The notes beneath the pieces are model-generated. The model searched no databases and had not been told where the DNA came from. It was given only the letters and a program-made list of their open reading frames with translations. A stretch of 64,000 bases of DNA from Artemia franciscana (lineage: Eukaryota > Arthropoda > Branchiopoda > Anostraca > Artemiidae), in NCBI RefSeq assembly GCF_032884065.1, contig NC_088866.1:53452068-53516067 (forward strand). The letters are read 5' to 3'. Shown here one piece after another: positions 1 to 48,765 of this stretch (positions within the stretch are counted from its first letter, which is position 1; every line of letters begins with the position of its first letter). Both the position numbers and the translations under genes were made by a program.

Positions 1-28
1 TGTGCACAGGTTAAGTTACATAGCAGAT

Positions 29-170
29 ACGAAACAAATAATTGAAGAAAAAACGGGTTTAATTTTTTTATAAATAAAGCAGTGACAACAAAATAAAAAC
101 TACACTTTAACTAACAAAAAATAAAAATACTCCGAATAATGGAAAATTTTTCTTCAATTATTTGTTTCGT
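29..170. repeat. Short element with perfect 24-bp inverted termini
   Basis: Bases 29-52 are the exact reverse complement of 147-170, with about 94 bp of A-rich sequence between them. The word TTACATAGCAGAT occurs just outside the left arm (near 16) and again near 203. The layout suits a MITE or a fold-back repeat. No transposase coding is present and no clear target-site duplication was found. Confidence 0.55.
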
Positions 171-356
171 AAATGGAAAAGCAGTGTGGTCTAAGAAATT
201 ATTTACATAGCAGATGTTACATAGTATCGGCATGAGATATTTCATCACGTAAATGATTAAGTATCGAAGTTTTATCCTGGATCAATAAATCTAAAGGACA
301 CAGACTATTGTGCATACAAATTTTGTTAATAAAAACAAATTTACAAGTATTAAAAA

Positions 357-1245
357 CACAGAAAAAGCAGTTAAAGCATTACAAACAAAAAACAAAACGT
401 GAGAAAGCTTATAAAGGATAAAATATAAGCAAAAAGAACCATGAATTAAAGAACCAATTCCAGAGGGGAGGCTTGTTGTTAGAGGTAAATTTGAATAATA
501 ATTTCTCTTCAAATTTCACTTTATCTCGTTAGAGCTAAATTTATGCCGCATAAAGATATTTTTGAGCGCCTTTAATGAAAATATTCGTTTTTTTTACTGA
601 GCGTTAGATTTCACTCCCGCTCAGTCGAAAAAATTCTTTTAATACCTCCCACCTTAACTTTAAGCTGTAGAACATGTTAGTTCAAGCAATTCACGCACCA
701 TGGCAATATGTGGTATTATGTCGGCAATATGGCAATATGTCGCACCGTGGCTGGCCTGTAAAATACAGAAAAATCAGTTAAAACTCAACAAATGAAAAAA
801 ACGTGAAAAAAAGCTTATAAGGGGTAAAATATAAGCAAAAAGAACCATGAATTAAAGAAAGGTGTGAACTCTAGCAAGCAGTTCCCCCGGGCTCCCTAGC
901 ATTAAATTCCACCGGTATCCTAGCATCCAATTCCACTGGGCTCCTAACAAGCACTCAACCAGGGGAGAGGACTAGCAAGCAATTACACCCGGGGAGGACT
1001 TGCTATTAGAGGTAAATTTGAGCTCTGTTAAGAGCTATTTCAGTGGTTTTAATGGAATTGCCCCTGTTTCTTTGAGGCAAGGGTATGCATATTCACGCCA
1101 CCGTGAAAATGGAGGGCTTTTAATGAAAATACTTCGTTGCTTTGACTGAGCGTTAGATTTCACTCCCCCTTTGTCGAAATTTTTTTTTAAATCTCCCATT
1201 GTAACTTTAAGCTGTAGAACATCTTAGTCCAAGCAATTTCTAGCC
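357..1245. repeat. Two diverged direct copies of a ~330-480 bp block
   Basis: The block at about 357-690 recurs at about 762-1245. Shared landmarks are the run around AAGCTTATAA...ATATAAGCAAAAAGAACC (near 405 and 811), a GGTAAATTTGA segment (near 484 and 1010) and GCGTTAGATTTCACTCCC (near 602 and 1150). The second copy carries about 130 extra bases near 860-990. There is no coding signal, and the origin is unknown. Confidence 0.6.
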
Positions 1246-2091
1246 TGTGACACTGAATGGCTGAGACACTGCACCCTAGCAGGCATTATCGCGCATATGC
1301 CATTTTTTGGGCATTTTCCTTCAAAAATAGTAGTTTACACTAGAATCAATAGCTTAAACTTGACGAAAAAATACCCATTAGCGTTTCTTCTGATGACTCC
1401 TAGAAATTGACGTCAGCATGGCATAATGTACCAGCCCCCGATGACACCTTCTGGCGCACATTATCATTTTAGATCTTTTCCTAGAGTTTCATCACGTTTT
1501 TACGCATTCCTAACTCCTTGTTCTGCCCATCTCCCTTTAACAGTTTCATTATCACTAATTGAGGCCCTTCCCCCAATACTGAATAATTTCAAGAAGGGCA
1601 AAATATACGGAGTATGAGGTAATGTAATCATTGGGAAAATCTTTGACTGCAAGGATCTATTGGAATTACTTTTTGAGGAAACGGAAGCTGCATAAGTTGA
1701 TAAGGTTCATTTTACTTTGTGTTTCGGAATTTAATGAGGGAGCCGGAGCGCAAGAGACATAGAATGATGCAGAGAAAAGAGGGAACTGTGGAATTTTTTC
1801 AATCAAAAGATTTTATTGTCTCTTTGATGTGTACTCCACAATTTTTTTTATCAAATGCGGAGCAGTCCAACTGACCTATTGCAAATAGTATAAAGAAAAG
1901 TTATAAATAACAGTGTTGGAGCACTTAGATGAGTAACGCCGATCATTTATTGCGGACTGCAAAGCTAACCAAAAGTGGTGACAACAACAAGAATTTTTTT
2001 TATTAGAGTTTTTTTAGTGCTATCAAAAGAGATGTATATTCTAAATAAACCCTTTGTGATTCAGGGGTAATTCTTAAAGAATTGGAACAAA

Positions 2092-2203
2092 ATTTGAACT
2101 TTAGCGTAAAGAGCGAGGTATTGACGAGGGAGTGAACCCCCTCATATACGTAATAATCTCTTTTTATTTTAAGTTTTAATGTTGCTCCTTACTTTCAATT
2201 GAA
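2092..2203 (+). repeat. Dispersed non-coding repeat family R1, copy 1
   Basis: About 110 bp running from CTTTAGCGTAAAGAGCG to TGCTCCTTACTTTCA. Related copies lie at 18876-18985 (+), 54014-54112 (-) and 54188-54299 (+). The 54 kb pair forms an inverted repeat, so this unit may be a solo terminal arm of that fold-back element. No coding potential. Confidence 0.65.
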
Positions 2204-3253
2204 AACCTTTTTTTTTTTCATTTGATTCTTTTGTCATAAAACGAGACGCATTTCACTGTAGCCTTCAGCTACACCTCTACTCACTTTTGTTGCAAAATTC
2301 ACGGACTACATAAATACCGAGCACTGCACATGCAAACATTTATAAAAACGGAAAGGTTAGTTTGTAAAATTCTCTGGGGGGGGAGGTGAAAATGAAGTTT
2401 TAGACCAAAGTTCAGTGCCAATATTTGCCATATTGGAAAAGAAAAGAAATTCATATCACCAAAATTAGCAGAGTTTGTTTTTATATTAAGGCCTTCTCAG
2501 CTTCAGCTCTTTACACAAAAGGTTTAATTTTCTCTAAATGCGTCAAGAACGAATTCTCCAACACAAGAGCTAAGTCATAGAAAGTTGAACTTGTGTATCT
2601 TTTTGCTTTGAGGATGAAAAGGTATATTTATTCTCATTTGTCTTGAGCAACAATGTCTTTTGTTCAGTTATTGTGGAAAGCAATTGGTAAATAAAATACC
2701 TTTAATAAACTACCGGCAACATTTGTACTACTCTGTAGCGCATTGATCCAGAAAAAACTGGATCAGATTTTATTGTAAAAAGGGGTTATTGTGGCCACGT
2801 ATCCACGATGATTTTCGATCCTTGGGGGAAGAGAATCAGAATTATTTTCTAAGCGGAAGGCGATAAAACTCGAACTGCAAGAAATAGATTTCTAGACCAC
2901 CAACTTTCAGTTTTCTAGGGCGGGAATTTTGATTAATTTTAAAGGGCGGGATTCTCTATCCTATTGCCCTTCTTTATGTAGGTACCTGAGCCAATCATAA
3001 ACTATTGGCTCCTGTAACTTGAGCCAAACATTATTAGGCTGAGAGGTTACCAAATTATTTATTACAGATTGTTTAAATTTTGGCAGTTGGTTAGCTAAAT
3101 CCCACAGACTAAGAGGGTAGAGGCTAAGCTATTATTTGGTACAACTGGTAAAGTGCCTTAACTTTGCATATATTTTAGCGCTTACAATGGGGAAAGCTGA
3201 ACTTCCCTAGGGAATTTTACTAGGCTAATAACATTCTTTGTTATTCTTCACAG

Positions 3254-41252
<37,999 letters not shown>

Positions 41253-42840
41253 TGAATTAGATCTGAATTATTTTATTTGTGTGGCGTTTGCCTTGATTTT
41301 CATTCCGTGTATGGTGGCCTGTTTGAGTTGGGTAGCTGATTAATAGTAGTTATGCGTAATAATTTCGAGAAATCTATAATTTTGCTTATTATGCAAAGCA
41401 AGCCCACGTCGAAAACTATCTTGTGTTTGTTCGCTTTAAAACATATTTTTTATCGAAAACCTTACGAAAAGTGACCATATTTTATCCTTCTAATATTTTT
41501 TTTTCCTTAACGTTACTATCCTTATTCAATATTACTATTTATTAATTTATATTTTCCTTAATTCACATTGATGTTGGACAGACTTTTTTTTTCTTTAATA
41601 TCTCTGATTTCTAAGAAGCTAAAATCAAGATTATGCAGTCCAAAATCTCAGTTTCTCGTTGAAACTTCTGTTTGAAACATCTTAAATGTCAACTGATTTT
41701 ATTGTATTTAGCTGTTGCCATCGCGAAGCGGTTTGCAGTGCAGTACTGTATTTTGAAACTCGGTTTTCGATTAGATTAAGTGCAGCTTATTGTTTCTTGT
41801 TTTCAATCTATTTTTTTATTTCTCTAATTTCCAGTAAAATAAAATCAATAATATTTAGTAAAAAAATTTTAGTTTTTATTTAACATTTCGATTTTTTGTT
41901 TTTATCCTGAAAATGCGAGTGAACTAATTTTCGTCAGGGCTCGATTATTTAACAATTTTAAATTATTTTATATATTGACTTATATTATCATATTTAGCTG
42001 TCCCACTATATTTTAAACCTTGATTATGTTTCTTAAACTTGTTTTGTTTGGATAAAGTGCAGCTTAATGTTTTGGTCTACAATCAAATGTAGCTGCTAAT
42101 TTATTTTATGCTCTTTTTTGTTTTACTAAATTTTGTGCTTTTTCTTTTTATTTCGTTATGCTTTTCGTGTTTTTTTCTTCTTTTCACTCAACTTTCAAAT
42201 TATAACCAATATTGAGCAAATCTTGGTCTTTGCTTGCAGGTTATGACCATGAACAATATGATGGTAGAAAAATTACTAGTTAAAACAACCGGTTTTAAAA
42301 TAAGTTGAACCTGCTTTGAATTTAGATAAGCTGAATCGATTTTAGAATAAATTGAGTTTGCCGTCTACATAAGCTGAATCAGGTTAAAATAAGCCTAAAT
42401 CAGGTTTGGAATTAGTTAAGGTCTATGTTCTTTCAGCTGTTTTTATGGGTTATTTTTCTTCTGCCCTTCAATATTATTGTTTGAACTTTAGACTCCAATT
42501 TTAATGCATTTAATAGTTTAAATTTGGCTTTATTCATTCAAGATTTTTTTTTGTGGGAAAAAGTAATCAGTGTTAAGGCTTTCTTTCCTATTTTTCCCCT
42601 CGTCTGTTCTAAATGTTGTCTTGGCACCTTGAATAATCGGATTTATTTAAGATTCATTGTTAATACATTTATAAACGTATTATAACGTAAAAAATTAAAA
42701 AAGAAAGTGGGAAAATAATAATAAAATAAATGCCAAATTCACAACATAATGCGACTATGAACGCATAAAACTCGTTTACCATATAAAGCGTATGCGTTAA
42801 ACGTTCTTATATCCCAAGTCTTTTTTAGTTGCTGTTCCGT
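41253..42840 (+). other. BicD 3' untranslated region and downstream sequence
   Basis: AT-rich. Candidate polyadenylation signal AATAAA at 41838-41843, among several AT-rich near-matches, so the mRNA end is uncertain. Phrases beginning TCTCTGATTTCTAAGAAGCTAAAATCAA (near 41603) and TCTCTAATTTCCAGTAAAATAAAATCAA (near 41821) show a diverged duplication of this region. Confidence 0.45.
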
Positions 42841-43158
42841 CTTTTGGTAATAACGTGAATGAAACAGATAGTGCTAATAACACAAAAGTTAAATAATGTT
42901 TGGTAATAACAATTTAAATATTAATAATATTAAATAATGTTTGGTAATCTTTTGGTAATAACGTGAATGAAACAGATAGTGCTAATAACACAAAAGTTAA
43001 ATAATGTTTGGTAATAACAATTTAAATATTAATAATATTAAATAATGTTTGGTAATCTTTTGGTAATAACGTGAATGAAACAGATAGTGCTAATAACACA
43101 AAAGTTAAATAATGTTTGGTAATAACAATTTAAATATTAATAATATTAAATAATGTTC
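42841..43158 (+). repeat. 108-bp tandem repeat, three copies
   Basis: Copies start at 42841, 42949 and 43057 (CTTTTGGTAATAACGTGAAT...). They are almost identical, so the expansion looks recent or assembly-related. Confidence 0.92.
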
Positions 43159-43288
43159 TATTTCTCTTACTTATCATAGTATTGACGTTCTACCCTGTAA
43201 CAGCGTTGAAATACCTTTTCAATATTAAATAATGTTAATAATTAAATAATATCATACCTTTTTGATTCGGAAATGTGAGGAGCTTGAT

Positions 43289-43420
43289 GTCTGTTCTATT
43301 CGTCTTAAACAGAAACTAAGACAAGGCCATTCATATTTAAGCTGTATGAGGCATGTCTGTTCTATTCGTCTTAAACAGGAACTAAGACAAGGCCATTCAT
43401 ATTTAAGCTGTATGAGGCAT
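43289..43420 (+). repeat. 66-bp tandem duplication (22 codons, in frame)
   Basis: GTCTGTTCTATTCGTCTTAA... is repeated once with one or two differences. In one + frame it reads CSIRLKQKLRQGHSYLSCMRH twice within a 61-codon open stretch. No family recognised. Confidence 0.85.
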
Positions 43421-43794
43421 GACCGCAACTGTGTAAAAGTTTCCTAAGCATAGAAACATTATGACCAGTATTACACTTTCAGTTTTGAAAAGAAGAAAAA
43501 AATTCTTGAAAAGCAGTGCGAAATTTTGTTCAGGTAGCGATTTTTTTTTATTAGTTTTACATAGTTGTTACAAACTATATTTGTTACTTATTGGGGCTTT
43601 TATGGTTATGGGTTAAACCGTAAGGTGATTCTGAATTACGTCCACTTCACATATACCTAGTCTCATTAACGTTTTTTTTTATTATTCTAGTTTCATGCTA
43701 CTATTTTGATTTGTGTGATGTGATTTTTAAAAGATATGGAAATATAAATTATTAATTAAGCTAATTAAGACTTAAGATGAAATTTAGAAGGAAT

Positions 43795-44130
43795 TAAGGA
43801 AAGAGTTGAATTTCAATTTGGTAGAAGTGAATAAAAACTTGAGAGCCATAGCTAATTGGAGTAATACCATGAGAGATAGTCTCAGTGTGAGGCAAAGCTT
43901 GCATAACCTTTTTCAGAATCGTATTAAAATAATTCACTTGTTGATAGTCTATCATCCGTCCTACGAAGGCGTCGTTTTTTTTTTGTAAAGTAAAATCAAG
44001 TTGATGAAAGTGAATAAAAACTTGAGAGCCATGGCTAATTGGAGTAATACCAAGAGAGATAGTCTCAGTGAGAGGCAAAGTTGGCACAACAATTTTCAGA
44101 ATTGTATAAAAATGATTCAAATTAGGAGAG
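43795..44130 (+). repeat. ~190-bp tandem duplication, possible LINE coding debris
   Basis: GAAGTGAATAAAAACTTGAG... at 43826 recurs at 44007. Both read VNKNLRAxANWSNTxRDSLSxRQS, which resembles the segment after the YADD box of jockey/CR1-type reverse transcriptases (LxAIxxWxxxxxLSLNxxKS). The surrounding sequence gives no further support. Confidence 0.55.
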
Positions 44131-44477
44131 GTTTTATTATGAAACGACTATCTTTTAAAATATCCAACGTCGGGTCTACTATCATAAGCGGTCACTACCA
44201 TTGTGACATGGATGTAAGACCTAAGCATCTAAGACGAAGGAAGTGTGAACAGCTTAACGCTTAACGATCACATTTTGCATAGTTGGAGTGATGAATAGCC
44301 TAATTAGTGTAATCAATTATACGGTCCAATTGTTTTCCACATAATTTTTTATTTGTTAATTTAATTTATATAGCTATTGTAGCACTAAAAAATGAAACTC
44401 TAAATTATGCTACTTTTACAGTCACAAAAGAATAGAAAATGAGAAAAGAAGGTCATTTGGTAAATACGCCTACAGAA
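44131..44477. other. Intergenic stretch, nothing recognised
   Basis: AT-rich sequence between the duplicated block and the minus-strand LINE fragment. Confidence 0.4.
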
Positions 44478-45420
44478 TATGGCACCAAGAAGTTTACAGA
44501 TCTGTTCGAACGATAATTAAGGGATCGTAGTTTATTCTGATATTTGGTAATTTTGCCGATCTGCATAGATGGTGGAAAAATAGATCGGTGTTTCTTGTTT
44601 GCTAATTTTATAAAATCATATCTTTGAGCGGATAGTAGGCAAGTTAAAGATCACTTTCAGAGTTGCTGAAGTGGGGCCCTAGTATTATTTTAGTAGCGCG
44701 TTTTTGGACATCTTTTAGTTCTGTTGACATGTAAGCATTGTTTTCAGGCCCCCAAACGGGCAGCAATGCTCGAGGATTGGCCTGATGTAGGCTGTCTATG
44801 TCAATAGGAGTTGGCGGTCAGAGAAATCCAGCCTACACATACTTGTTAAACTTGTGATTGAGTAGTGACTATTGCGTGCGTTATAGGCAACGGGTAGCTT
44901 AAACGAGCAATTACCTGTAAAAGTTAAGCTTAGGATTGTTCCAAAGAAAGCAGTTGGAAACGGCACATCTGGGGTTATAATGTCCCATTTGAGTGGTACT
45001 ATGAATAAAATCGGATTGCCTGGTCATAATTTATAAAACTGAGGACCGAAGGTCTTTGATAACTCAAACTTTTCTGAATTATAAGCTTAGGAGTGAAAAT
45101 CCGGTCAACACATCCTCTACTTTTTCTGAAGCCGCTTTGTTTTTATCTTAAAACTTAGTCTGCAGCATTTTAGAACATCATCGTACAAAATCGAATTGTA
45201 GAAAATTCGATTTGCATTCACTCACTTGTAGGTCTTTTGATAGACACTGGGTAATAAAGTCCGTGAAGACAGTAGTATTTGAGTTTGAACTCCCATCTCC
45301 TTCTGTTTTGTTAATATGAGCTGGTGTTTTATAAGGTCGAGTACTTTTCTGCCGGCCCCCAAAAACAAATCGACAATATTACCAGTGTCCAGCGACATCT
45401 GCACACTTTTGCACACTTCG
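44478..45420 (-). mobile_element. Decayed LINE fragment (jockey/CR1-type reverse transcriptase)
   Basis: On the minus strand VLDLIKHQLILTKQKEMGVQ (near 45320) recalls the RT motif KAFDxIxHxxLLxKLxxxGV. Near 44790-44660 YIRPILEHCCP then, in a second frame, VWGPENNAYMSTELKDVQKR and ATKIILGPHF match the thumb segment IRPILEYxxPVWxP...LExVQKRATKIILG. Several stops and frameshifts; the YADD region was not found. Confidence 0.65.
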
Positions 45421-47024
45421 TGTGAAATGTACTTTTTTTTACCTCAGAGGGGATGCGGAAGGAGTGATCACTCCTTTTGGGTGTCAGTTTTTATTCTCTT
45501 TTAACGTTAGTAGTTGGTCCATTTGTCAAAAGAGCACTTAACCCAAGGAACAGGGTTGCCAACTTGCACATTTTTTCGCGTGAAATACACTCTTTTTTAC
45601 CTCAGAGAAGACGCATAAAAGGGGATGCGCAATTTTTTTTTTTTCACATGGAATAGTTGTGGGCATAAATTCATGGCTCTTTTTGAACAAAAATCACTTT
45701 TTTGGCCTTGCTTTGTGCTTTTTTTAGAAGTCGGAAATTGGCAAACCTGCTAGGCATAATGCGAGCTGCTGCCTTGTATGCAGCCATATTGGTATGGACC
45801 CACCGAAGGCGCAATTTGTCATAATAGAGATTGGTAAATAAAATCCACAGCTACCTTTGATGACTTGGGATTTTTTATTGACATGGGTCTCAGTTGATCA
45901 CAGGATTCAGATGATTAAACTTGCAGTACGACACAGATCTACGCGACTTTCCACATCTTTGGGAATAATTGTTCTATGAAGCACTAATTTATTGCTTCGT
46001 AAAGAAAGGTCATTATTATTTCAGTCCATGCTACAACGATTTCGTCCATGCTACAATTGTTAACGATGTCACTCATTTGCTCGTCACTTATGGCTGGGTA
46101 AGCAGTTCAACTTTCATTAAAACATTGGTTTTCTTCAGAGGTCTTGATTGAACTAGCATTTGAGTTGATTGTTCATACGTCAGTTCCTTTATTTTTTCCA
46201 CCAAGTTATTTTAATGCGTCACGCCACTTCTGCGACTTTGATTTTGTGAGTGGGGCGACCTTTTTCCGTAGGTGCCGTTTTCGGAAGTTCCATTTCTCCT
46301 TCTCTTCTCATCTTGTTTGGATTTAGTGTGTCATATGGCTATATTCCGGTGCGGTACCGGCGCATACAACGCCGCCACCGGACGAGGTGGTGGCGTTTGG
46401 TGGACTTTGAATTAATTTGCGGCAACCGCAATGTGGTGTTTTTTTTTCCTCGTGTGGTTAAGGATTTCACTTTCCTGCTTAGGTACCATGTGTGGTATTC
46501 AAAATTAAACAAACAAGTGCTCGCACAAATAGTTTGCAAGAATTCTTTGTGCTTCCCGTGAGTTTCTATTCAGCGCTTGTTCTTGTAGCGCGTTCATTGA
46601 ATAGGCAATTGTCTATTGAACAAGCACCAGATTAAATTCAAGGTAGGAACTTGAGAATTCAGAGGTAGGAACCTCAATTTCAAGACACCTTGGTATGGCC
46701 AAGGATCTATGTTTCTATAGTCCTTGCCATAGGCAGGTGTTTGTAAATACAGAGGTTTGGATTCCGTGACATAGCAGCGTTACGTGAAACGAATTGTTCT
46801 GAAATTCTCAACTTCCTAACTGTTATATTCTTAATTTATCATTGAGGAAAATTAATGTGTTTCTTTATTTGTCATAAAACCACTGGAGGTGTAGTAACTA
46901 GAAACAAACTATGAGGTTTCTAATTACAGTAAGGGGACCTATTTCAGACATCGCCAGAAATAAATGAGAAGGAAACTGCAAATGTATTTCTCCCTAAACA
47001 CCATCTCAATTTATGTATCTTATA
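45421..47024. other. Intergenic stretch, no gene supported
   Basis: Two similar phrases around TTTTTTACCTCAGAG lie near 45432 and 45596 (short duplication). A GC-richer patch at 46340-46400 includes GCCGCCACC/GGTGGTGGCG text able to pair. Short open frames of 60-103 codons lack recognisable domains. Confidence 0.45.
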
Positions 47025-47310
47025 TTACAACTACTACTACTAACAGCTCACCGCAGCACTAGGCCGCCTGAGGCCAACACAGCTACTCACGCTCCTCATC
47101 CATCTCAATCTATTCAAAGCCTGTCTCTTTAGACCCTCTCAGGAAGTTCCCATTTCCCTTGAATCTTCCTTTATGACATCCGAGCGACCTGCTTTCCGTG
47201 TATCCTTAAACGGTTGGCTGAAAAGGACAATATTCGGCAATTTGTCATCCTTCATCCGCAGAAAGTGTCCTAGCCATCTCAACCTTTTCAATACCCAGTT
47301 CATTGAAAGC
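47025..47310 (-). mobile_element. LINE 3'-end fragment
   Basis: On the minus strand KRLRWLGHFLRMKDDKLPNIVLFSQPFKDTRKAGRSDVIKEDSREM, then LKRQALNRLRWMRSV and SSCVGLRRPSAAVSC followed by TAGTAGTAGTAG. This is the post-RT tail of an endonuclease/RT-type LINE with its simple-repeat 3' end. The relative at 28390-28620 shares the LPxIVLxxQ...RKAGR segment. Confidence 0.75.
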
Positions 47311-48063
47311 AGCGAAAAAGTGAACAGTATGGCTAGGTAATTCTACAAACAAATAGTAACACAAATTCAGAAAAGATTCCCATTTGAAGGTGAAATGTAC
47401 AAATTTGTTCAGCTTGTGAATCCGTCTTTCGCTCTTCCAGAGGGGCTACAACCCTGCAACCTCTTTTCACATCCCTTGGACTTCCTTCGTGGAGCAAAGC
47501 AAGCATTGAAAGAGAGTGCCGAGAACTGGCTTTAGTATAACACCTAAGATGGCATGGATTGTGAAAGTGTTGACCAAATTTTCGTCGTAAAACTTGTCGT
47601 AAAACATTTCGTAGGTTTGAAAACACCTACTGGACGTAAGAAGTTCAAAAACACTTTAAAAGTAGTCAAATTTCTCTCTGTTTGCAATTTTCAAATGTCG
47701 CAGTAGAAAGACTCTTTAGTCTCTTAAATTTCGATCAAGACTGAAAAGCGCAATCAGCTATCCAGAGTAACCCTTTGGACCATTCTTCGGACCAAGTGTG
47801 GAGTAAAACGATAAAGCAGTCACAGCCACATGGTCATTGACGATTCGCTTAAAAAGTATTTGAGGCGAGTTAAATCTAACGCGACAGCATCCGAATGCTA
47901 AAGAAAACGCTTCGCCTTTAGATTTGAAATGTTAAGCAGTGTTTTGAAGTGAATCGTTTCTTTATAGCCAGTAGAGTTTGAAACAATTTTTGGTCCTATC
48001 ATATTTGGCTTATTAGCCAGTATTCTATATGATTTTATCCCTTTCTATTTCTGTGTCGTTTTT
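47311..48063. other. Intergenic stretch, nothing recognised
   Basis: A 97-codon minus frame (47333-47626) has no domain similarity that can be named. Confidence 0.4.
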
Positions 48064-48547
48064 AGAATTAAAGTCATTTACCAGAGAAAAGCATTATGTT
48101 AACCTTGAAAAGTCTAATCAAAAGTACGCTTTTGATGACGGTGGCCCTTTGAGTGAATGGTTCTCGGAATTTTTTAGAAAGTTTTTTGACCCATCTACAT
48201 TGTGTTTCCGGTACACTAATGCACACCAGGGATTCATTGAAATATGTCTAACATCAGATCCAGATCCAAACTCAGATCTAGATTAAAACGTCCAAAGTCA
48301 TTACATTTGTGCTGGACGACTTTTAGCTCTTGTAATTTTCAATTTTAACTTTGTTTACGCTAGATTCTCTGTTGCCTTTTAAAATTGCTCCTTTAAGAGG
48401 ATGAAGAGGAAGTTAGTCTCGATAAGCTTAAGAAAATGGATCTGGATTTCATCAAGTCACTGATGTCAATGGAAATGGAAGATCATGAGGAGCTTCATAC
48501 GCTTCAAAAATGGGATTCGAATACCCATTCAATTAAGACTAAAAAAG
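48064..48547 (+). pseudogene. Possible HECT-type ubiquitin ligase exons or remnant
   Basis: After a good acceptor (GTGTCGTTTTTAG) the + frame from 48064 reads ...KYAFDDGGPLSEWFSEFFRKFFDPSTLCFRY.... This resembles the HECT N-lobe opening (D.GGPxREWF.x.x.xxFDxxxxLF, closest in memory to AREL1-type ligases). It ends at a TAA near 48284. A second stretch at 48397-48547 reads DEEEVSLDKLKKMDLDFIKSLMSME, like the HECT segment LxDLxxxDPEFYxSL. It is followed by AAAAAG|GTCTGG. The rest of the domain and the catalytic Cys are not seen. This may be two exons of a real gene or a decayed copy. Similarity is by eye only. Confidence 0.35.
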
Positions 48548-48689
48548 GTCTGGTGTTGGAAATTGGCCAGTGGTGTCTTTATGGCCGCTACAGAAAAAAA
48601 AAGAAAATTATAAAAAAAAAGTTTTGAAGAATTGATTTCGATTTCTTGGCTGAAAGATCTTTCTGTTGAAGGATTAGAAGAGCTTCGTT

Positions 48690-48765
48690 ACCACAGCATG
48701 GCATGAACTCGTGTCCTCCGACGTCAAAGGACAGTGTCATCACCATTGTGCTATGGCAACAGATC
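48690..48765 (-). mobile_element. tRNA-like SINE head, degenerate
   Basis: On the minus strand GCCATAGCACAATGGTGATG (A-box-like) and CACGAGTTCATGCC (weak B box) have tRNA-like spacing. No cloverleaf could be drawn. Confidence 0.35.

Larger units (their letters stand above)
1..3253 (+). other. BicD intron, 3' part of the intron before the first visible exon
   Basis: The first BicD exon in the window starts at 3254 after a TTCTTCACAG acceptor, so everything to its left is intron of unknown total length. No exon matching the missing first ~80 residues of BicD (which carry the AAxxG-type dynein-binding box in known family members) is seen here. The stretch holds an inverted repeat at 29-170, a diverged duplication at 357-1245 and one dispersed repeat copy at 2092-2203. 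The remainder (1250-2090, 2204-3253) is AT-rich with no recognisable coding. Confidence 0.8.

Noticed and set aside
1-3253. Search for the missing BicD N-terminal exons
   Set aside because: No AAxxG-type or LxFExLExxYE-type segment seen in any + frame; these exons are taken to lie upstream of the window.
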